Source of the DNA: VAXT01 sp035318925
GTDB lineage: Bacteria > Actinomycetota > Thermoleophilia > Gaiellales > Gaiellaceae
Reading direction: 5' to 3'
DNA: 64,000 nt
NCBI GenBank assembly: GCA_035318925.1
Contig: DATHDS010000016.1
Coordinates: 1 to 64,000, forward strand
In this document: piece after piece, positions 23,382-32,024 of the stretch
Position numbering within the stretch: position 1 is the stretch's first letter
How the letters are laid out: the number at the start of each line of letters is the position of its first letter
Notes under the pieces: generated by a model
Told to the model about the DNA's origin: nothing
The model's input: only the letters and a program-made list of their open reading frames with translations
The model's database searches: none
Translations under genes and position numbers: made by a program

Positions 23382-24353
23382 ATGGCCAAGGTGGAGAAGA
23401 AGGGTGCCGTGTCGGAGGATCTCCTGCGCGAGTTCTTCCGCGAGATGCTGCTCATACGGCGCTTCGAGGAGAAGGTCGAGGAGCGGTTCCGAGCGGGAGA
23501 GCTGCCGGGCTTCCTCCATGTCGCGATCGGGCAGGAGGGCTGCGCCGTCGGCGTCTGCCGCGCGCTGGAGGAAGGCGACGTGATCGCCTCGACCCACCGC
23601 GCCCACGGCCATACGCTTGCGAAGGGCACACATCCGAACGAGGTGATGGCCGAGCTCTACGGGAAGCTCGAGGGCACCTCCCACGGCTACGGCGGCTCGA
23701 TGCACCTCTACGACGTCGAGCGTGGCAACCTCGGCGCGAACGCGGTCGTCGGCGGCGGCCTGCCCGCGACGGTCGGGTCCGCGCTCGCTTTCAAGCTCCG
23801 CGACGAGCCGCACGTCGCGGTTGCCTTCTTCGGCGACGGAGCGACGAACATCGGCACCTTCCACGAGGCGCTGAACCTGGCGCAGCTCTGGCAGGTGCCG
23901 GCGGTTTTCGTCTGCGAGGACAACCACTGGGCCGAGTCGACGCCCGCGAGCCAGCACCTTCCGATTGAGGATCTGACCAAGCGCGCCGTCGCGTTCGGGA
24001 TGGAGGCGATGCGTGCGGACGGCCAGGAGGTCGAGGAGGTCTACCGCGCGGCGCTCGCCGCTCTCGAGCATGCGCGCGAGGGCCGTGGCCCGGTGTTCCT
24101 GCTCCTCGAGACCTACCGGCTGACCGGCCACTACATCGGCGATCCCCAGGTCTACCGGCCGAAGGGCGAGCTCGAGGAGCTGCGGGCGACGCAGGATCCG
24201 ATCACGAAGCTACGCGAGCGGCTCGAGCTCACCGACGAGGAGTTCGAGGACGCCGACCGCGAGGCGCACGAGCTCGTCGAGGCCTCGGTCGAGTTCGCAA
24301 AGGCAGGCACCGACCCGAAGCCCGAAGACGCCCTGAAGAACCTCTATGCCTAG
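23382..24353 (+). CDS. pdhA: 2-oxoacid (pyruvate-type) dehydrogenase E1 alpha subunit
   Basis: 323 residues from ATG 23382. Thiamine-diphosphate enzyme signatures: EMLLIRRFEEKVEERFRAGE, HVAIGQEGCAVGV, STHRAHGHTLAKG, GSMHLYD, and the ThDP motif beginning GDGATNIGTFHEALNLA at residue 151 and running into the EDNHWA segment. With E1beta it decarboxylates the 2-oxoacid and transfers the acyl group to lipoyl-E2. Substrate (pyruvate, acetoin or branched-chain) cannot be fixed from sequence alone. First gene of the operon that includes E1beta, E2 and E3. Confidence 0.92.
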   Translation: MAKVEKKGAVSEDLLREFFREMLLIRRFEEKVEERFRAGELPGFLHVAIGQEGCAVGVCRALEEGDVIASTHRAHGHTLAKGTHPNEVMAELYGKLEGTSHGYGGSMHLYDVERGNLGANAVVGGGLPATVGSALAFKLRDEPHVAVAFFGDGATNIGTFHEALNLAQLWQVPAVFVCEDNHWAESTPASQHLPIEDLTKRAVAFGMEAMRADGQEVEEVYRAALAALEHAREGRGPVFLLLETYRLTGHYIGDPQVYRPKGELEELRATQDPITKLRERLELTDEEFEDADREAHELVEASVEFAKAGTDPKPEDALKNLYA

Positions 24354-24355
24354 AT

Positions 24356-24428
24356 CCGACATGTCCAGGGACCTGGTCCCAAGCCATGCCCAACCCCGAC
24401 ACGTCCAGGGACCAGGTCCCAAGCCATG
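24356..24428. repeat. 33-nt direct repeat with internal palindromes between pdhA and pdhB
   Basis: Two copies (24356-24388, 24396-24428) differ at two positions, and each contains a GGGACC-N-GGTCCC palindrome. The second copy ends in ATG 24426, an in-frame but probably not the true start of E1beta. Hairpins here could set the E1alpha:E1beta expression ratio. Confidence 0.7.
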
Positions 24429-24446
24429 GCTGTGGCGGGGGTGTCC

Positions 24447-25433
24447 ATGCCTGAGCTGAGCTACCGGGAAGCCGTTCGCGACGCGCTCTCGCAGGCGATG
24501 CGCAAGGACGAGGACGTCTTCATCATGGGCGAGGACATCGCCGAGATGGGCGGCTCGATGGGCGTCACGCAGGGGATGCTCGACGAGTTCGGCCCCGAGC
24601 GCGTGCGCAACGCGCCGATCTCGGAGATGGCGCTCGTCGGCGCCGGGATCGGCGCGGCGATGCAGGGCATGCGGCCCGTCGTCGAGGTCATGTACGAGGA
24701 CTTCCTGACCCTCGCGGCCGAGCAGATCGTCAACCAGGCCGCGAAGCACCGCTACATGTCGGGCGGCCAGGTGAAGGTGCCGCTGACGATTCGCACGCAG
24801 GGCGGCGCCGGCTGGTCTCCGGGCGCACAGCACGCGCAGCAGCTCGAAGCCTGGTTCGTCCACATCCCCGGCCTCAAGGTGCTCTTCCCGTCCACGCCGA
24901 CCGATGTGCGCGGGCTCCTCTGGTCTGCGATCTACGACGACAATCCGGTCGTCTTCTTCGAGCACAGGACGCTCTACGGGATCAAGGAGGAGGTGCCCGA
25001 CGAGCTCGAGCCGATCCCGATTGGCAAGGCGCGCGTGCACCGCGAGGGCGAGGACGTGACGGTCGTTGCGACCGGCCGGCTCGTGCACGAGGCGCTCGGC
25101 GCAGCGGAGGAGGCCGAACAGGAGGGCGTCTCCGTCGAGGTCGTCGACCCGCGCACGCTGCAGCCGCTCGACGAGCAGACGCTCGTCGACTCCGTGAAGA
25201 AGACGAACCGCGCCGTCGTCGCGCACGAGGCGGTCACGAAGATGGGCTACGGCGCCGAGGTGGCCGCGGTCCTCCAGCACCAGGCCTTCGACTGGCTCGA
25301 CGCGCCGATCGAGCGCGTGGGGGCGAAGTTCGTGCCGGTTCCGTTCGCGCCCGTGATGGAGGATTTCGTCGTCCCGCACCAGGCCGACGTGTACGAGGCG
25401 ATCATGCGCACGGTGGGACGAAATGGCAGTTGA
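24447..25433 (+). CDS. pdhB: 2-oxoacid dehydrogenase E1 beta subunit
   Basis: 328 residues from ATG 24447, which gives the typical MPELSYREAVRDALSQAM start; ATG 24426 would add seven residues encoded partly by the repeat. Conserved segments: GEDIAEMGGSMGVTQGM, ISEMALVGAGIGAAMQGMRP, then IRTQGGAGWSPGAQHAQ, and the C-terminal transketolase domain (VVDPRTLQPLDEQTLVDSVK). Pairs with E1alpha. Its last 11 nt overlap E2. Confidence 0.93.
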   Translation: MPELSYREAVRDALSQAMRKDEDVFIMGEDIAEMGGSMGVTQGMLDEFGPERVRNAPISEMALVGAGIGAAMQGMRPVVEVMYEDFLTLAAEQIVNQAAKHRYMSGGQVKVPLTIRTQGGAGWSPGAQHAQQLEAWFVHIPGLKVLFPSTPTDVRGLLWSAIYDDNPVVFFEHRTLYGIKEEVPDELEPIPIGKARVHREGEDVTVVATGRLVHEALGAAEEAEQEGVSVEVVDPRTLQPLDEQTLVDSVKKTNRAVVAHEAVTKMGYGAEVAAVLQHQAFDWLDAPIERVGAKFVPVPFAPVMEDFVVPHQADVYEAIMRTVGRNGS

Positions 25434-26619
25434 GGTCAGCCTTCCGCGGCTCGGCCAGGGCATGGAGGCCGGCACGATCGTCCGCTGGCTGAAGTCCGAG
25501 GGCGACCCGGTCGAGAAGGGCGAGGCGCTCTACGAGCTCGACACCGACAAGGTGACCCAGGAGGTCGAGGCCGAGGCGAGCGGGACGCTCCTGAAGATTC
25601 TTGCCCAGGAGGGCGAGGAGATCGCGGTCGGCAAGCGGATCGCGGTCATCGGCGAGCAAGGGGAGGAGGTCGCCGCACAATCGCCTGACGGCGATTCCGC
25701 TAAAGAGGAGCCGAAGCCTGCGGCGCCCGAGGCTGCGAGCGAGCCTGTGGCGGCCGAAATCGTGGCCGAAGGCCCCGACCATCACGCGTCCGAAGGGCGC
25801 GTGAAGGCTTCACCGCTCGCGCGTCGGGTCGCCCGCGAGCGGGGCATCGAGCTCGCCGGCCTGACCGGAACCGGCCCTGAAGGGCGCATCGTCGCCGAGG
25901 ACGTGGAGCGCGCGGCCGCCACGCCCGCGCACGCGACGGCCGGCGCCGCCCCGCTCGAGGCCGAGGTCGTGCCCCTCACGTCGATCCGGCGCACGATCGC
26001 GCGCCGCCTGACCGAGGCCTGGGAGGCACCGGCCTTCCAGATCTCGATGTCCGCCGACATGACTCGGGCGGTCGCGCTCAGGGAGCGGCTGCGCGACGAG
26101 AAGGTGACCGTCACCGACGTGCTGACGAAGCTCGCCGCGATCGCGCTCCTGCGTCACCGCGAGGTGAACGCCCACTTCGCGGACGAAGAGCTCCGGATCT
26201 TCCCGACCGCCAACGTCGGGCTTGCTGTCGCGACCGACCGCGGCCTCATCGTCCCGGTCATCCGCGAGTGCGAGCGCAAGTCGCTCGTCCAGATCGCCGT
26301 CGAGCGCGGCCTGCTCGTCGAGCGCGCCCGGGCGGCAAAGCTCACCCAGGACGACCTCGAGGGCGGGACGTTCACGATCTCGAACCTCGGCATGTACGGC
26401 GTCGAGCAGTTCATCGCCGTGCTCAACCCGCCGCAGGCCGCGATCCTTGCCGTCGGTGCGATCGAGGAGCGCCCGGTCGCCGAGAACGGCGAGCTGGTTG
26501 CCCGCCCGATGATGTCGATGACCCTCACCTGCGACCATCGCGCCGTCGACGGCTCCACCGCGTCCGAGTTCCTGAGAGAGCTGAAGACGCTGCTCGAAGA
26601 GCCGGGGCTCGCGCTGTGA
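25423..26619 (+). CDS. pdhC: dihydrolipoamide acyltransferase E2
   Basis: 398 residues. Lipoyl domain 1-80 with the modified lysine in ELDTDKVTQEVEA. An Ala/Pro/Glu linker is followed by the peripheral-subunit binding domain (about 128-165, KASPLARRVARERGIELAGL). The catalytic acyltransferase domain (about 185-398) has FTISNLGMYGVEQF and the active-site His in CDHRAVDGSTASEF. It forms the complex core and swings the lipoyl arm between E1 and E3. One lipoyl domain only. Confidence 0.94.
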   Translation: MAVEVSLPRLGQGMEAGTIVRWLKSEGDPVEKGEALYELDTDKVTQEVEAEASGTLLKILAQEGEEIAVGKRIAVIGEQGEEVAAQSPDGDSAKEEPKPAAPEAASEPVAAEIVAEGPDHHASEGRVKASPLARRVARERGIELAGLTGTGPEGRIVAEDVERAAATPAHATAGAAPLEAEVVPLTSIRRTIARRLTEAWEAPAFQISMSADMTRAVALRERLRDEKVTVTDVLTKLAAIALLRHREVNAHFADEELRIFPTANVGLAVATDRGLIVPVIRECERKSLVQIAVERGLLVERARAAKLTQDDLEGGTFTISNLGMYGVEQFIAVLNPPQAAILAVGAIEERPVAENGELVARPMMSMTLTCDHRAVDGSTASEFLRELKTLLEEPGLAL

Positions 26620-26945
26620 CGCGGGTCTGGTACCGAGTGCGCGACCTCGGCGAGGCCCGCTCCTTCTACACCGGCAAGCTCGGCTTCACGGAGACGCATG
26701 CGCAAGACGGCTGGGTGAAGCTCGAGCGCGGCGTCATGCGAATCGCGCTGGCTGAAGGCGCACCCGAGGAAGACGCCCCCGTCGCGGTGATCGATGTCGA
26801 CGACGTCAAGTCCGAGGCAGAGCGGCTCCGCGGCGAGCAGGTCGAGACCGGCACCGTGCTCGAGCTCCACGACGAGGCGCGCGCCGTCGACGTCTTCGAT
26901 CCGGACGGCAACCGGCTTCAGCTCCTCCAGCAACTGGGGCCGTGA
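26616..26945 (+). CDS. VOC/glyoxalase-family protein
   Basis: 109 residues from GTG 26616, overlapping the E2 stop (GTGA). The VOC beta-alpha-beta pattern is present: RVRDLGEARSFYTGKLGF at the N-terminus and VDVFDPDGNRLQLLQQ at the end, with Glu/His-type metal positions unclear. The family includes glyoxalases, dioxygenases and resistance proteins. Translational coupling to E2 and to the following GNAT gene suggests co-expression with the dehydrogenase complex. Confidence 0.8.
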   Translation: MTRVWYRVRDLGEARSFYTGKLGFTETHAQDGWVKLERGVMRIALAEGAPEEDAPVAVIDVDDVKSEAERLRGEQVETGTVLELHDEARAVDVFDPDGNRLQLLQQLGP

Positions 26946-27406
26946 TCCGGCCCGGGACCCCGCAGGACGCACGCTTTCTCCGCGACATGCTCCGCCATGC
27001 CTACTACTGGCGCGCAAGTGGCGCCGAGGACGAGAGCGGACTGCATCCGATGCGCTACGTCGAGAACTGGGGCCGGCCAGGGGATGCTGCGGTGGTCGCA
27101 CTCGACGAGGGCTTCCCCGTCGGCGCGGCCTGGTACCGACTCTTCAAGGCGAACGCGCAGGGTTACGGGTTCGTGGACGAGCAGACGCCGGAGCTCTCGA
27201 TCGCGGTCGTTCCCAGCAGGCGCGGCCACGGCTTCGGTGGCGAGTTGATGGACGCGCTCCTCGCCCGGGCGCGGGCCGACGGCTACGCTTCGATCAGTCT
27301 GAGCGTCGCGAAGGAAAGCCCCGCCGTGCAGCTCTACGAGCGCTACGGCTTCGAGAAGCTGGACGAGCGGGACGGCGCGATCACGATGCGGGCCGAGCTC
27401 GCCTAG
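26942..27406 (+). CDS. GNAT-family N-acetyltransferase
   Basis: 154 residues from GTG 26942, overlapping the preceding stop. Motif A is visible as LSIAVVPSRRGHGFGGELMD, with the R-x-x-G-x-G/A acetyl-CoA loop (RRGHGFGG). Motif B is SLSVAKESPAVQLYERYGFE. The acceptor substrate is unknown. Its place between E2 and E3 of an acyl-CoA-producing complex may be meaningful. Confidence 0.88.
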   Translation: MIRPGTPQDARFLRDMLRHAYYWRASGAEDESGLHPMRYVENWGRPGDAAVVALDEGFPVGAAWYRLFKANAQGYGFVDEQTPELSIAVVPSRRGHGFGGELMDALLARARADGYASISLSVAKESPAVQLYERYGFEKLDERDGAITMRAELA

Positions 27407-27435
27407 CCACGGCGCCGCTTGCGGTGCCGACCTCA

Positions 27436-27462
27436 GGACGCTCGGGCTTCGCCCGTGCGTCC
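27436..27462 (+). terminator. hairpin after the GNAT gene
   Basis: GGACGC pairs with GCGTCC around an inner GGGC-TTC-GCCC stem, with a two-base internal loop on each side. No T tract. It may attenuate read-through into the E3 gene. Confidence 0.4.
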
Positions 27463-27502
27463 GTCTGCGCTGGCCGACCGATAACAATCGAACAAACCAC
27501 TT

Positions 27503-27521
27503 CCGTCGATAGGATCGACGG
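27503..27521 (+). promoter_or_regulatory. palindrome enclosing the lpdA ribosome site
   Basis: CCGTCGAT-AGG-ATCGACGG has perfect 8-bp arms and ends two bases before ATG 27523. The only SD-like bases (AGGA) lie in the loop and first base of the 3' arm, so folding would affect initiation. An operator role is also possible. Confidence 0.4.
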
Positions 27522-27522
27522 C

Positions 27523-28929
27523 ATGGACTGTGACGTTGCCGTCCTCGGCGGCGGGCCCGGCGGCTACACGGCTGCGATCCGCGCCGCGCAACTCGGCGCC
27601 AAGGCCGTTTGCATCGAGAAGGAGCCCGAGCTCGGAGGAACGTGCCTCCGCGTCGGCTGCATCCCGACGAAGGCCTGGGTGCAGACCGCGTTCGCGATCA
27701 AGGAAGCCCAGGAGACGTTCGGCAAGCTCGGCGTCCAGGTCGGACCGCCGCAGCTCGACTTCGCGGCCGCGAACCAGTGGAAGGCCGGGGTCGTCAAGCA
27801 GATGACCTCGGGCGTCGCCGGGCTCTTCAAGGCCAACGGCGTCGAGTGGGTGAAGGGCACGGGCCGTTTCAAGGACGCGAACACGATCTCGGTCGAGGGT
27901 GGGGAGGACGTCAGCTTCAAGAGCGCCGTCGTCGCCACGGGCTCCTTCCCGCTGCGCCCGCCGATCGAAGGACTCGACTCGGCGCGCTGCGTCGACTCGA
28001 CCGGCCTGCTGGCGCAGACGCAGGTGCCGCGCCGGCTCGTCGTGCTCGGGGGCGGAATCATCGGCTGCGAGTTCGCCTCGATCTTCCGCCGCTTCGGCAC
28101 CGACGTGACGATCATCGAGATGCTGCCGAAGCTGATCCCGGCCGAGGACGACGACGCGGCCGCCGAGCTCGCGAAGCATTTCGGGAAGCGCAGCATCACG
28201 CTGCACCTCGAGAAGCAGTGCACGAAGGTCGAGGAGACGGGCGACGGCCTGCGGGTCTATTTCGGCGAGGGCGAGACCGTCGACTGCGATCTGATGCTCG
28301 TCGCGGTCGGGCGCGGGCCGCTCGTCGAGGGCCTCGGGCTCGAGGAGATCGGCGTCGAGCTCGACAGGCGCACGGGAATCGCGGCGGACGAGCATCGGCG
28401 AACGACGGTGCCGCACATCTACGCCGTCGGCGACTGCGCCGGCTACTGGCAGCTCGCGCACACCGCCTTCCGCGAGGGCGAGGTCGCGGCCGAGAACGCG
28501 ACGGGTCACGATGCCATCGTCGACAACCGCGGCGTGCCGCGCCCGATCTACACCGACCCGGAAATCGCCGGTGTCGGGCTGACGGAGCGCGAGGCGCGCG
28601 AGCAGTACGGCGACGATGTTGCGACCGGCATGTTCCCGTGGGTCGCAAACGCGCGCGCCGTGATGCAGAACGAGACTCTCGGGTGGGTCAAATCGATCCA
28701 CGAGACGCGTTACGGCGAGTTGCTCGGGCTCGTCATGGTCGGGCCCCACGTGACCGACCTGATCGAGGCCGGAGTCGTCGCGCTCGATGCGGAGGCGACG
28801 GTCGAGACGGTCGCCGACGGAATGGCGGCGCACCCGACGCTCTCGGAAGCGATCAAGGAGGCCGGGCTCGTCGCGCTCGGCCGCGCGATCCATCTGCCGC
28901 CGAAGCGCCGCGCCGCCGCTCAGGCCTGA
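27523..28929 (+). CDS. lpdA: dihydrolipoamide dehydrogenase E3
   Basis: 468 residues from ATG 27523. FAD-binding GGGPGGYTAAIRAAQLG; redox-active disulfide Cys41/Cys46 in GGTCLRVGCIPTK; NAD-binding VVLGGGIIGCEFASIF; second FAD motif YAVGDCAG; and the C-terminal interface with the catalytic His-Glu pair in AAHPTLSEAIKEA. It reoxidises the E2 dihydrolipoyl group. It is the last gene of the operon, separated from the GNAT gene by 116 bp with two hairpins. The C-terminus is unusually basic (PPKRRAAAQA). Confidence 0.95.
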   Translation: MDCDVAVLGGGPGGYTAAIRAAQLGAKAVCIEKEPELGGTCLRVGCIPTKAWVQTAFAIKEAQETFGKLGVQVGPPQLDFAAANQWKAGVVKQMTSGVAGLFKANGVEWVKGTGRFKDANTISVEGGEDVSFKSAVVATGSFPLRPPIEGLDSARCVDSTGLLAQTQVPRRLVVLGGGIIGCEFASIFRRFGTDVTIIEMLPKLIPAEDDDAAAELAKHFGKRSITLHLEKQCTKVEETGDGLRVYFGEGETVDCDLMLVAVGRGPLVEGLGLEEIGVELDRRTGIAADEHRRTTVPHIYAVGDCAGYWQLAHTAFREGEVAAENATGHDAIVDNRGVPRPIYTDPEIAGVGLTEREAREQYGDDVATGMFPWVANARAVMQNETLGWVKSIHETRYGELLGLVMVGPHVTDLIEAGVVALDAEATVETVADGMAAHPTLSEAIKEAGLVALGRAIHLPPKRRAAAQA

Positions 28930-28973
28930 GCGCTGGCACACGTCGATCCAGCGTCCAGACTCGCTGACGGCCC

Positions 28974-28987
28974 GAAATTACAATTTC
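28974..28987. promoter_or_regulatory. AT-rich palindrome upstream of the CAP-domain gene
   Basis: GAAATT-AC-AATTTC is flanked by GCCCG and CGGGC, forming a larger symmetric block in GC-rich DNA 50 bases before the gene start. Operator or promoter element is likely. Confidence 0.35.
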
Positions 28988-29037
28988 TTTACGGGCGAGG
29001 TGAGTAGCCGGGCGCGTCTGCGGGCACTCCCCCCAGC

Positions 29038-29583
29038 ATGCGCACGCTGCGACCCCCGCTGTGCGTCGTGCTCGCCACTCTTGTCGTTGCGACATTTGCC
29101 TCTGCCGTTTTGGCAGAGGCTCCGACTGCTCAGGCGGCGATCGTGAGAGGCGCGTCTCTCGACGCCGATCTCATGGGCGGGCTGAACAGCTTCCGTCGCG
29201 CTCGTGGGCTGCGGCCGTTTCGGTCGTCCGCGCGGCTCCACGCCGCCGCCGTTCGTCACTCAGGCGAGATGGCGCGGTACGGCTACTTCGACCATGCATC
29301 GCCCAACGGTGGTGCTTTCTGGCGCCGGATCTCCGTGTATTACCTGGAAGGCGGATACCGGCTCTGGTCGGTCGGCGAGAATCTCGAGTACGGGCAGCCC
29401 GGACTGGGCGCGCTCGAGGTACTGCAGGACTGGCTGGCGAGCCCGGAGCATCGCACCAACGTTCTCTCGAGGCGCTTCCGCGACGCAGGCATCGGCGTCG
29501 TCTTCGTGACGAGCGGCGCGGGCGTCTTCGGCGGCCTGACCACGACGATCGTCACGCTGGACGTCGGGGTTCGCCATCGCTAG
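29038..29583 (+). CDS. secreted CAP-domain (SCP-like) protein
   Basis: 181 residues from ATG 29038. A signal peptide (LCVVLATLVVATFASAVLA) is followed by a CAP domain: LNSFRRARGLRPFRSSARLH, AAVRHSGEMARYGYFDHASP, VGENLEYG, and LASPEHRTNVLSRRFRDAGI. The His/Glu residues of the CAP cavity are kept. Bacterial CAP proteins are extracellular and have been linked to peptidoglycan binding, lipid binding or proteolysis. Confidence 0.88.
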   Translation: MRTLRPPLCVVLATLVVATFASAVLAEAPTAQAAIVRGASLDADLMGGLNSFRRARGLRPFRSSARLHAAAVRHSGEMARYGYFDHASPNGGAFWRRISVYYLEGGYRLWSVGENLEYGQPGLGALEVLQDWLASPEHRTNVLSRRFRDAGIGVVFVTSGAGVFGGLTTTIVTLDVGVRHR

Positions 29584-29665
29584 CGCCCTCTCTCCGATCC
29601 CGATCCTGTGTGGCCGCCCCGTTTCCATCCAGGGTGGGAGCCTTTCATCCTGCAAAAACCCACAT

Positions 29666-29681
29666 CCCCACCCGGGTGGGG
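29666..29681. promoter_or_regulatory. CCCCACCCGGGTGGGG palindrome
   Basis: A 16-bp perfect palindrome lies in the 282-bp gap between the CAP gene and the first sigma factor. Its 14-bp core repeats the one at 10532-10545. The rest of the gap (29584-29865) shows no gene. Confidence 0.4.
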
Positions 29682-29865
29682 AGGACGTTTCCACCCGCCA
29701 CCCGCCGCAAGCGTACCGCCGAAAATCGCGCCGCGAGGCGTCACACCAGTGCCAAAATCGTCAAAATGTAAGACAGGACGGGTATCCGCTACCCGGTCTC
29801 GCCCGTTCTAGAACCGTGGCCAGCCCAAACCGCAAGAAAGCGCAGGAAAGGGTGTCTATCCAGCC

Positions 29866-31092
29866 GTGACCCCCCTGCTCGCGCAACGACCGCGTGAGGT
29901 TGATCGCACCTTCGAGCGGCTCTACCAGAAGCACGTGCACGCCGTCTACCGCTACGCGCTAGCCGTCCTCCACAACGAGGCCGACGCCGAGGACGTCACC
30001 CAGACCACTTTCATGAGCGCCTACCGCGCGTTCCAGCGTGGCGAGCGCCCCGAGCGCGCGCACAACTGGCTGATCAAGATCGCGCACAACGTCTGCCGGC
30101 AGCGCTTCCGCGACTCATCGCGCCGGCCGCAAGAGGTCGAGTTCGACGAGAGCCGCGCCCCGGCCGCGCCCGATGACAGCGACGTTCCGAGCGCGGGCGA
30201 GATCCGCCGCGCCCTCGGGTTCCTCGGCTTCAACCAGCGCGCCGCGCTCGTCATGCGCGAGCTCGAGGGCCGCTCGTACGCCGAGATCGCCCAGATCCTC
30301 GACGTCTCCGTCGGCGCCGTGGAGACGCTGATCTTCCGCGCCCGCCGGGCTCTCCGCGAGCAACTCGAAGGCGGCCTCACGTGCCAGGAGGCCAAGCTCA
30401 CACTCTCGCGCCTCGCCGAGCGGCGCCTCCCGAGCTCGGAGCGGGGCGCCCTGCGCGCCCACCTGCGCGAGTGCAGCGACTGCGCCGTCCTCGAGCGCCG
30501 TCAGCGCGCCCAACGCGCCGCGCTCAAGAACCTCGGCGCGGTTCCGCTTCCGGCCTCGCTCGGCTCCTTCTTCGGCAGCGGCGCCACAGGCGGCGGTGCG
30601 GCGATCGCCGGCATGGGAATCGGCGCGAAGGTCGCGACTGTCCTCGTCGCGGGCCTCGTCGCAGCCGGCATCGGCCGGGAGGCGGTCAAGGCTGTGGGCG
30701 GGAACGAAAAGAGCCCACCCGCGAGCGCGACTGCTCCCGTCGACGTCAGCGCCTTCTCCGCCGTCTCGTTGCTCACACGCGGCAGCGCGGGCCGAAGCCC
30801 GTTCGAAAGCCCCGAGGCGCGCCGCACGTCGCACCGCTCGAAGGCGTCTCGCCGAGCGCAAGCGGGCACGGCGCAGGGCACGACCGCCGGCGCCACCACC
30901 GCGCCTCCCACGCACGAGGTCCAGGGGGCCGTGAAGAACGTCGTCGCCGCGCTCCCGCAGGTCCCGCTCCCTCCGGTCCAGCTCCCGCAACCCCCGCAGC
31001 TCCCGGCGCTCCCGGTGCAGCTCCCGCCGCCGCCTCCGCTGCCGCCCCTGCCGCCGGTTCCTCCCGTCCCACCGCCGCCACCCCTCCCGTAG
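29866..31092 (+). CDS. ECF sigma factor with fused zinc-finger and proline-rich tail
   Basis: 408 residues from GTG 29866. Sigma2 (about 15-85): VYRYALAVLHNEADAEDVTQ. Sigma4 (about 105-165): LEGRSYAEIAQILDVSVGAV. A zf-HC2 anti-sigma-like module follows (about 168-215), with HLRECSDC. Next is a hydrophobic segment (AGMGIGAKVATVLVAGLVAA, about 245-265), and the last 50 residues are mostly proline. This reads as an ECF factor fused to a possibly membrane-tethered regulatory tail. It is paralogous to the next gene, which lacks the tail. Confidence 0.85.
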   Translation: MTPLLAQRPREVDRTFERLYQKHVHAVYRYALAVLHNEADAEDVTQTTFMSAYRAFQRGERPERAHNWLIKIAHNVCRQRFRDSSRRPQEVEFDESRAPAAPDDSDVPSAGEIRRALGFLGFNQRAALVMRELEGRSYAEIAQILDVSVGAVETLIFRARRALREQLEGGLTCQEAKLTLSRLAERRLPSSERGALRAHLRECSDCAVLERRQRAQRAALKNLGAVPLPASLGSFFGSGATGGGAAIAGMGIGAKVATVLVAGLVAAGIGREAVKAVGGNEKSPPASATAPVDVSAFSAVSLLTRGSAGRSPFESPEARRTSHRSKASRRAQAGTAQGTTAGATTAPPTHEVQGAVKNVVAALPQVPLPPVQLPQPPQLPALPVQLPPPPPLPPLPPVPPVPPPPPLP

Positions 31093-31132
31093 CGGAGCGC
31101 AAGAAACCCGCCGCGGCGGCATCTTCTACGCA

Positions 31133-31873
31133 ATGACGCCGATGCTTGCGCAGCGGCCGCGCGCGGACCGGGCGTTCGAGCGACTGTACCGTCAGAACGT
31201 CCGCGAGGTCTATCGCTACGCCCTCGTCGTCCTTCGCAGCCCGGAAGACGCCGAGGACGTCACCCAGACCACCTTCCTGAACGCCTACCGCGCCTTCCTG
31301 CGCGGCGAGCGGCTCGACTCGCCGAGCAACCGGCTGATCACGATCGCGCACGAGCTGTGCCAGCAGCGGGCGCGGCAGGAGGCGCGGCTCGACGAGGTCG
31401 ACCTCGAGGAGCAGATCGACCAGGCGGTTCCCGACGAGGAGGGCCCGACCGGAAACGACATCCAGCGCGCGCTCGGCCATCTCCGCTTCATCGAGCGCGC
31501 CGCGCTCATCATGCGCGAGGTCGAGGACCGCTCCTACGCCGAGATCGCCCAGATCCTGAACGTGTCGGGCGCCGTCGTCGAGACGCTGATCTTTCGCGCC
31601 CGCCGTGCCCTGCGCGAAGAGCTCGAGGGCGCGCTCACCTGCCACGAGGCCGAGCGAGCGATCTCCCGTCAGCTGGACGGCGTTCTCCCGCGCTCCGAGC
31701 GCCGGGCCCTGCGCGCCCACGTGCGGGAATGCGAGGACTGCGCCGCCTTTGCTCGGGGCCAGCGCTCCCAGCGTGGCGCCCTCCGCGCGCTTGCCAACGT
31801 CGCGCTCCCCCCTTCGCTCTCGTCGTTCTTCGGCGAGACCGACGCGCCGCCCGGCTCGCTGAGCAGAGCGTAG
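31133..31873 (+). CDS. ECF sigma factor with fused zinc-finger module
   Basis: 246 residues from ATG 31133. Sigma2: VYRYALVVLRSPEDAEDVTQ. Sigma4: VEDRSYAEIAQILNVSGAVV. The C-terminal zf-HC2 module has LTCHEAERAI and HVRECEDCAAF, giving the His-x3-Cys-x2-Cys zinc site usually found in separate anti-sigma factors. It shares its start (MTPMLAQRPR) and organisation with the upstream sister gene, 40 bp away. A strong hairpin follows. Confidence 0.88.
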   Translation: MTPMLAQRPRADRAFERLYRQNVREVYRYALVVLRSPEDAEDVTQTTFLNAYRAFLRGERLDSPSNRLITIAHELCQQRARQEARLDEVDLEEQIDQAVPDEEGPTGNDIQRALGHLRFIERAALIMREVEDRSYAEIAQILNVSGAVVETLIFRARRALREELEGALTCHEAERAISRQLDGVLPRSERRALRAHVRECEDCAAFARGQRSQRGALRALANVALPPSLSSFFGETDAPPGSLSRA

Positions 31874-31955
31874 GTTTCGCGCCCCGGTGCCATCTCTCCG
31901 GTACGTGGGAGACACGGGCCTGTCCTCCTCTTGGCCCGTTCATCCCCTCTCTCCA

Positions 31956-31985
31956 CAGGACGCCGCTCGGGGGGGCGGCGTCCTG
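31956..31985 (+). terminator. hairpin after the sigma factor genes
   Basis: CAGGACGCCGC and GCGGCGTCCTG form an 11-bp perfect stem with an 8-nt G-rich loop, 83 bases after the stop. No clear T tract follows. Confidence 0.5.
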
Positions 31986-32024
31986 CTGCGTGTAACGGCA
32001 AGCGCCGACGGGTAGGCTCGGGGC

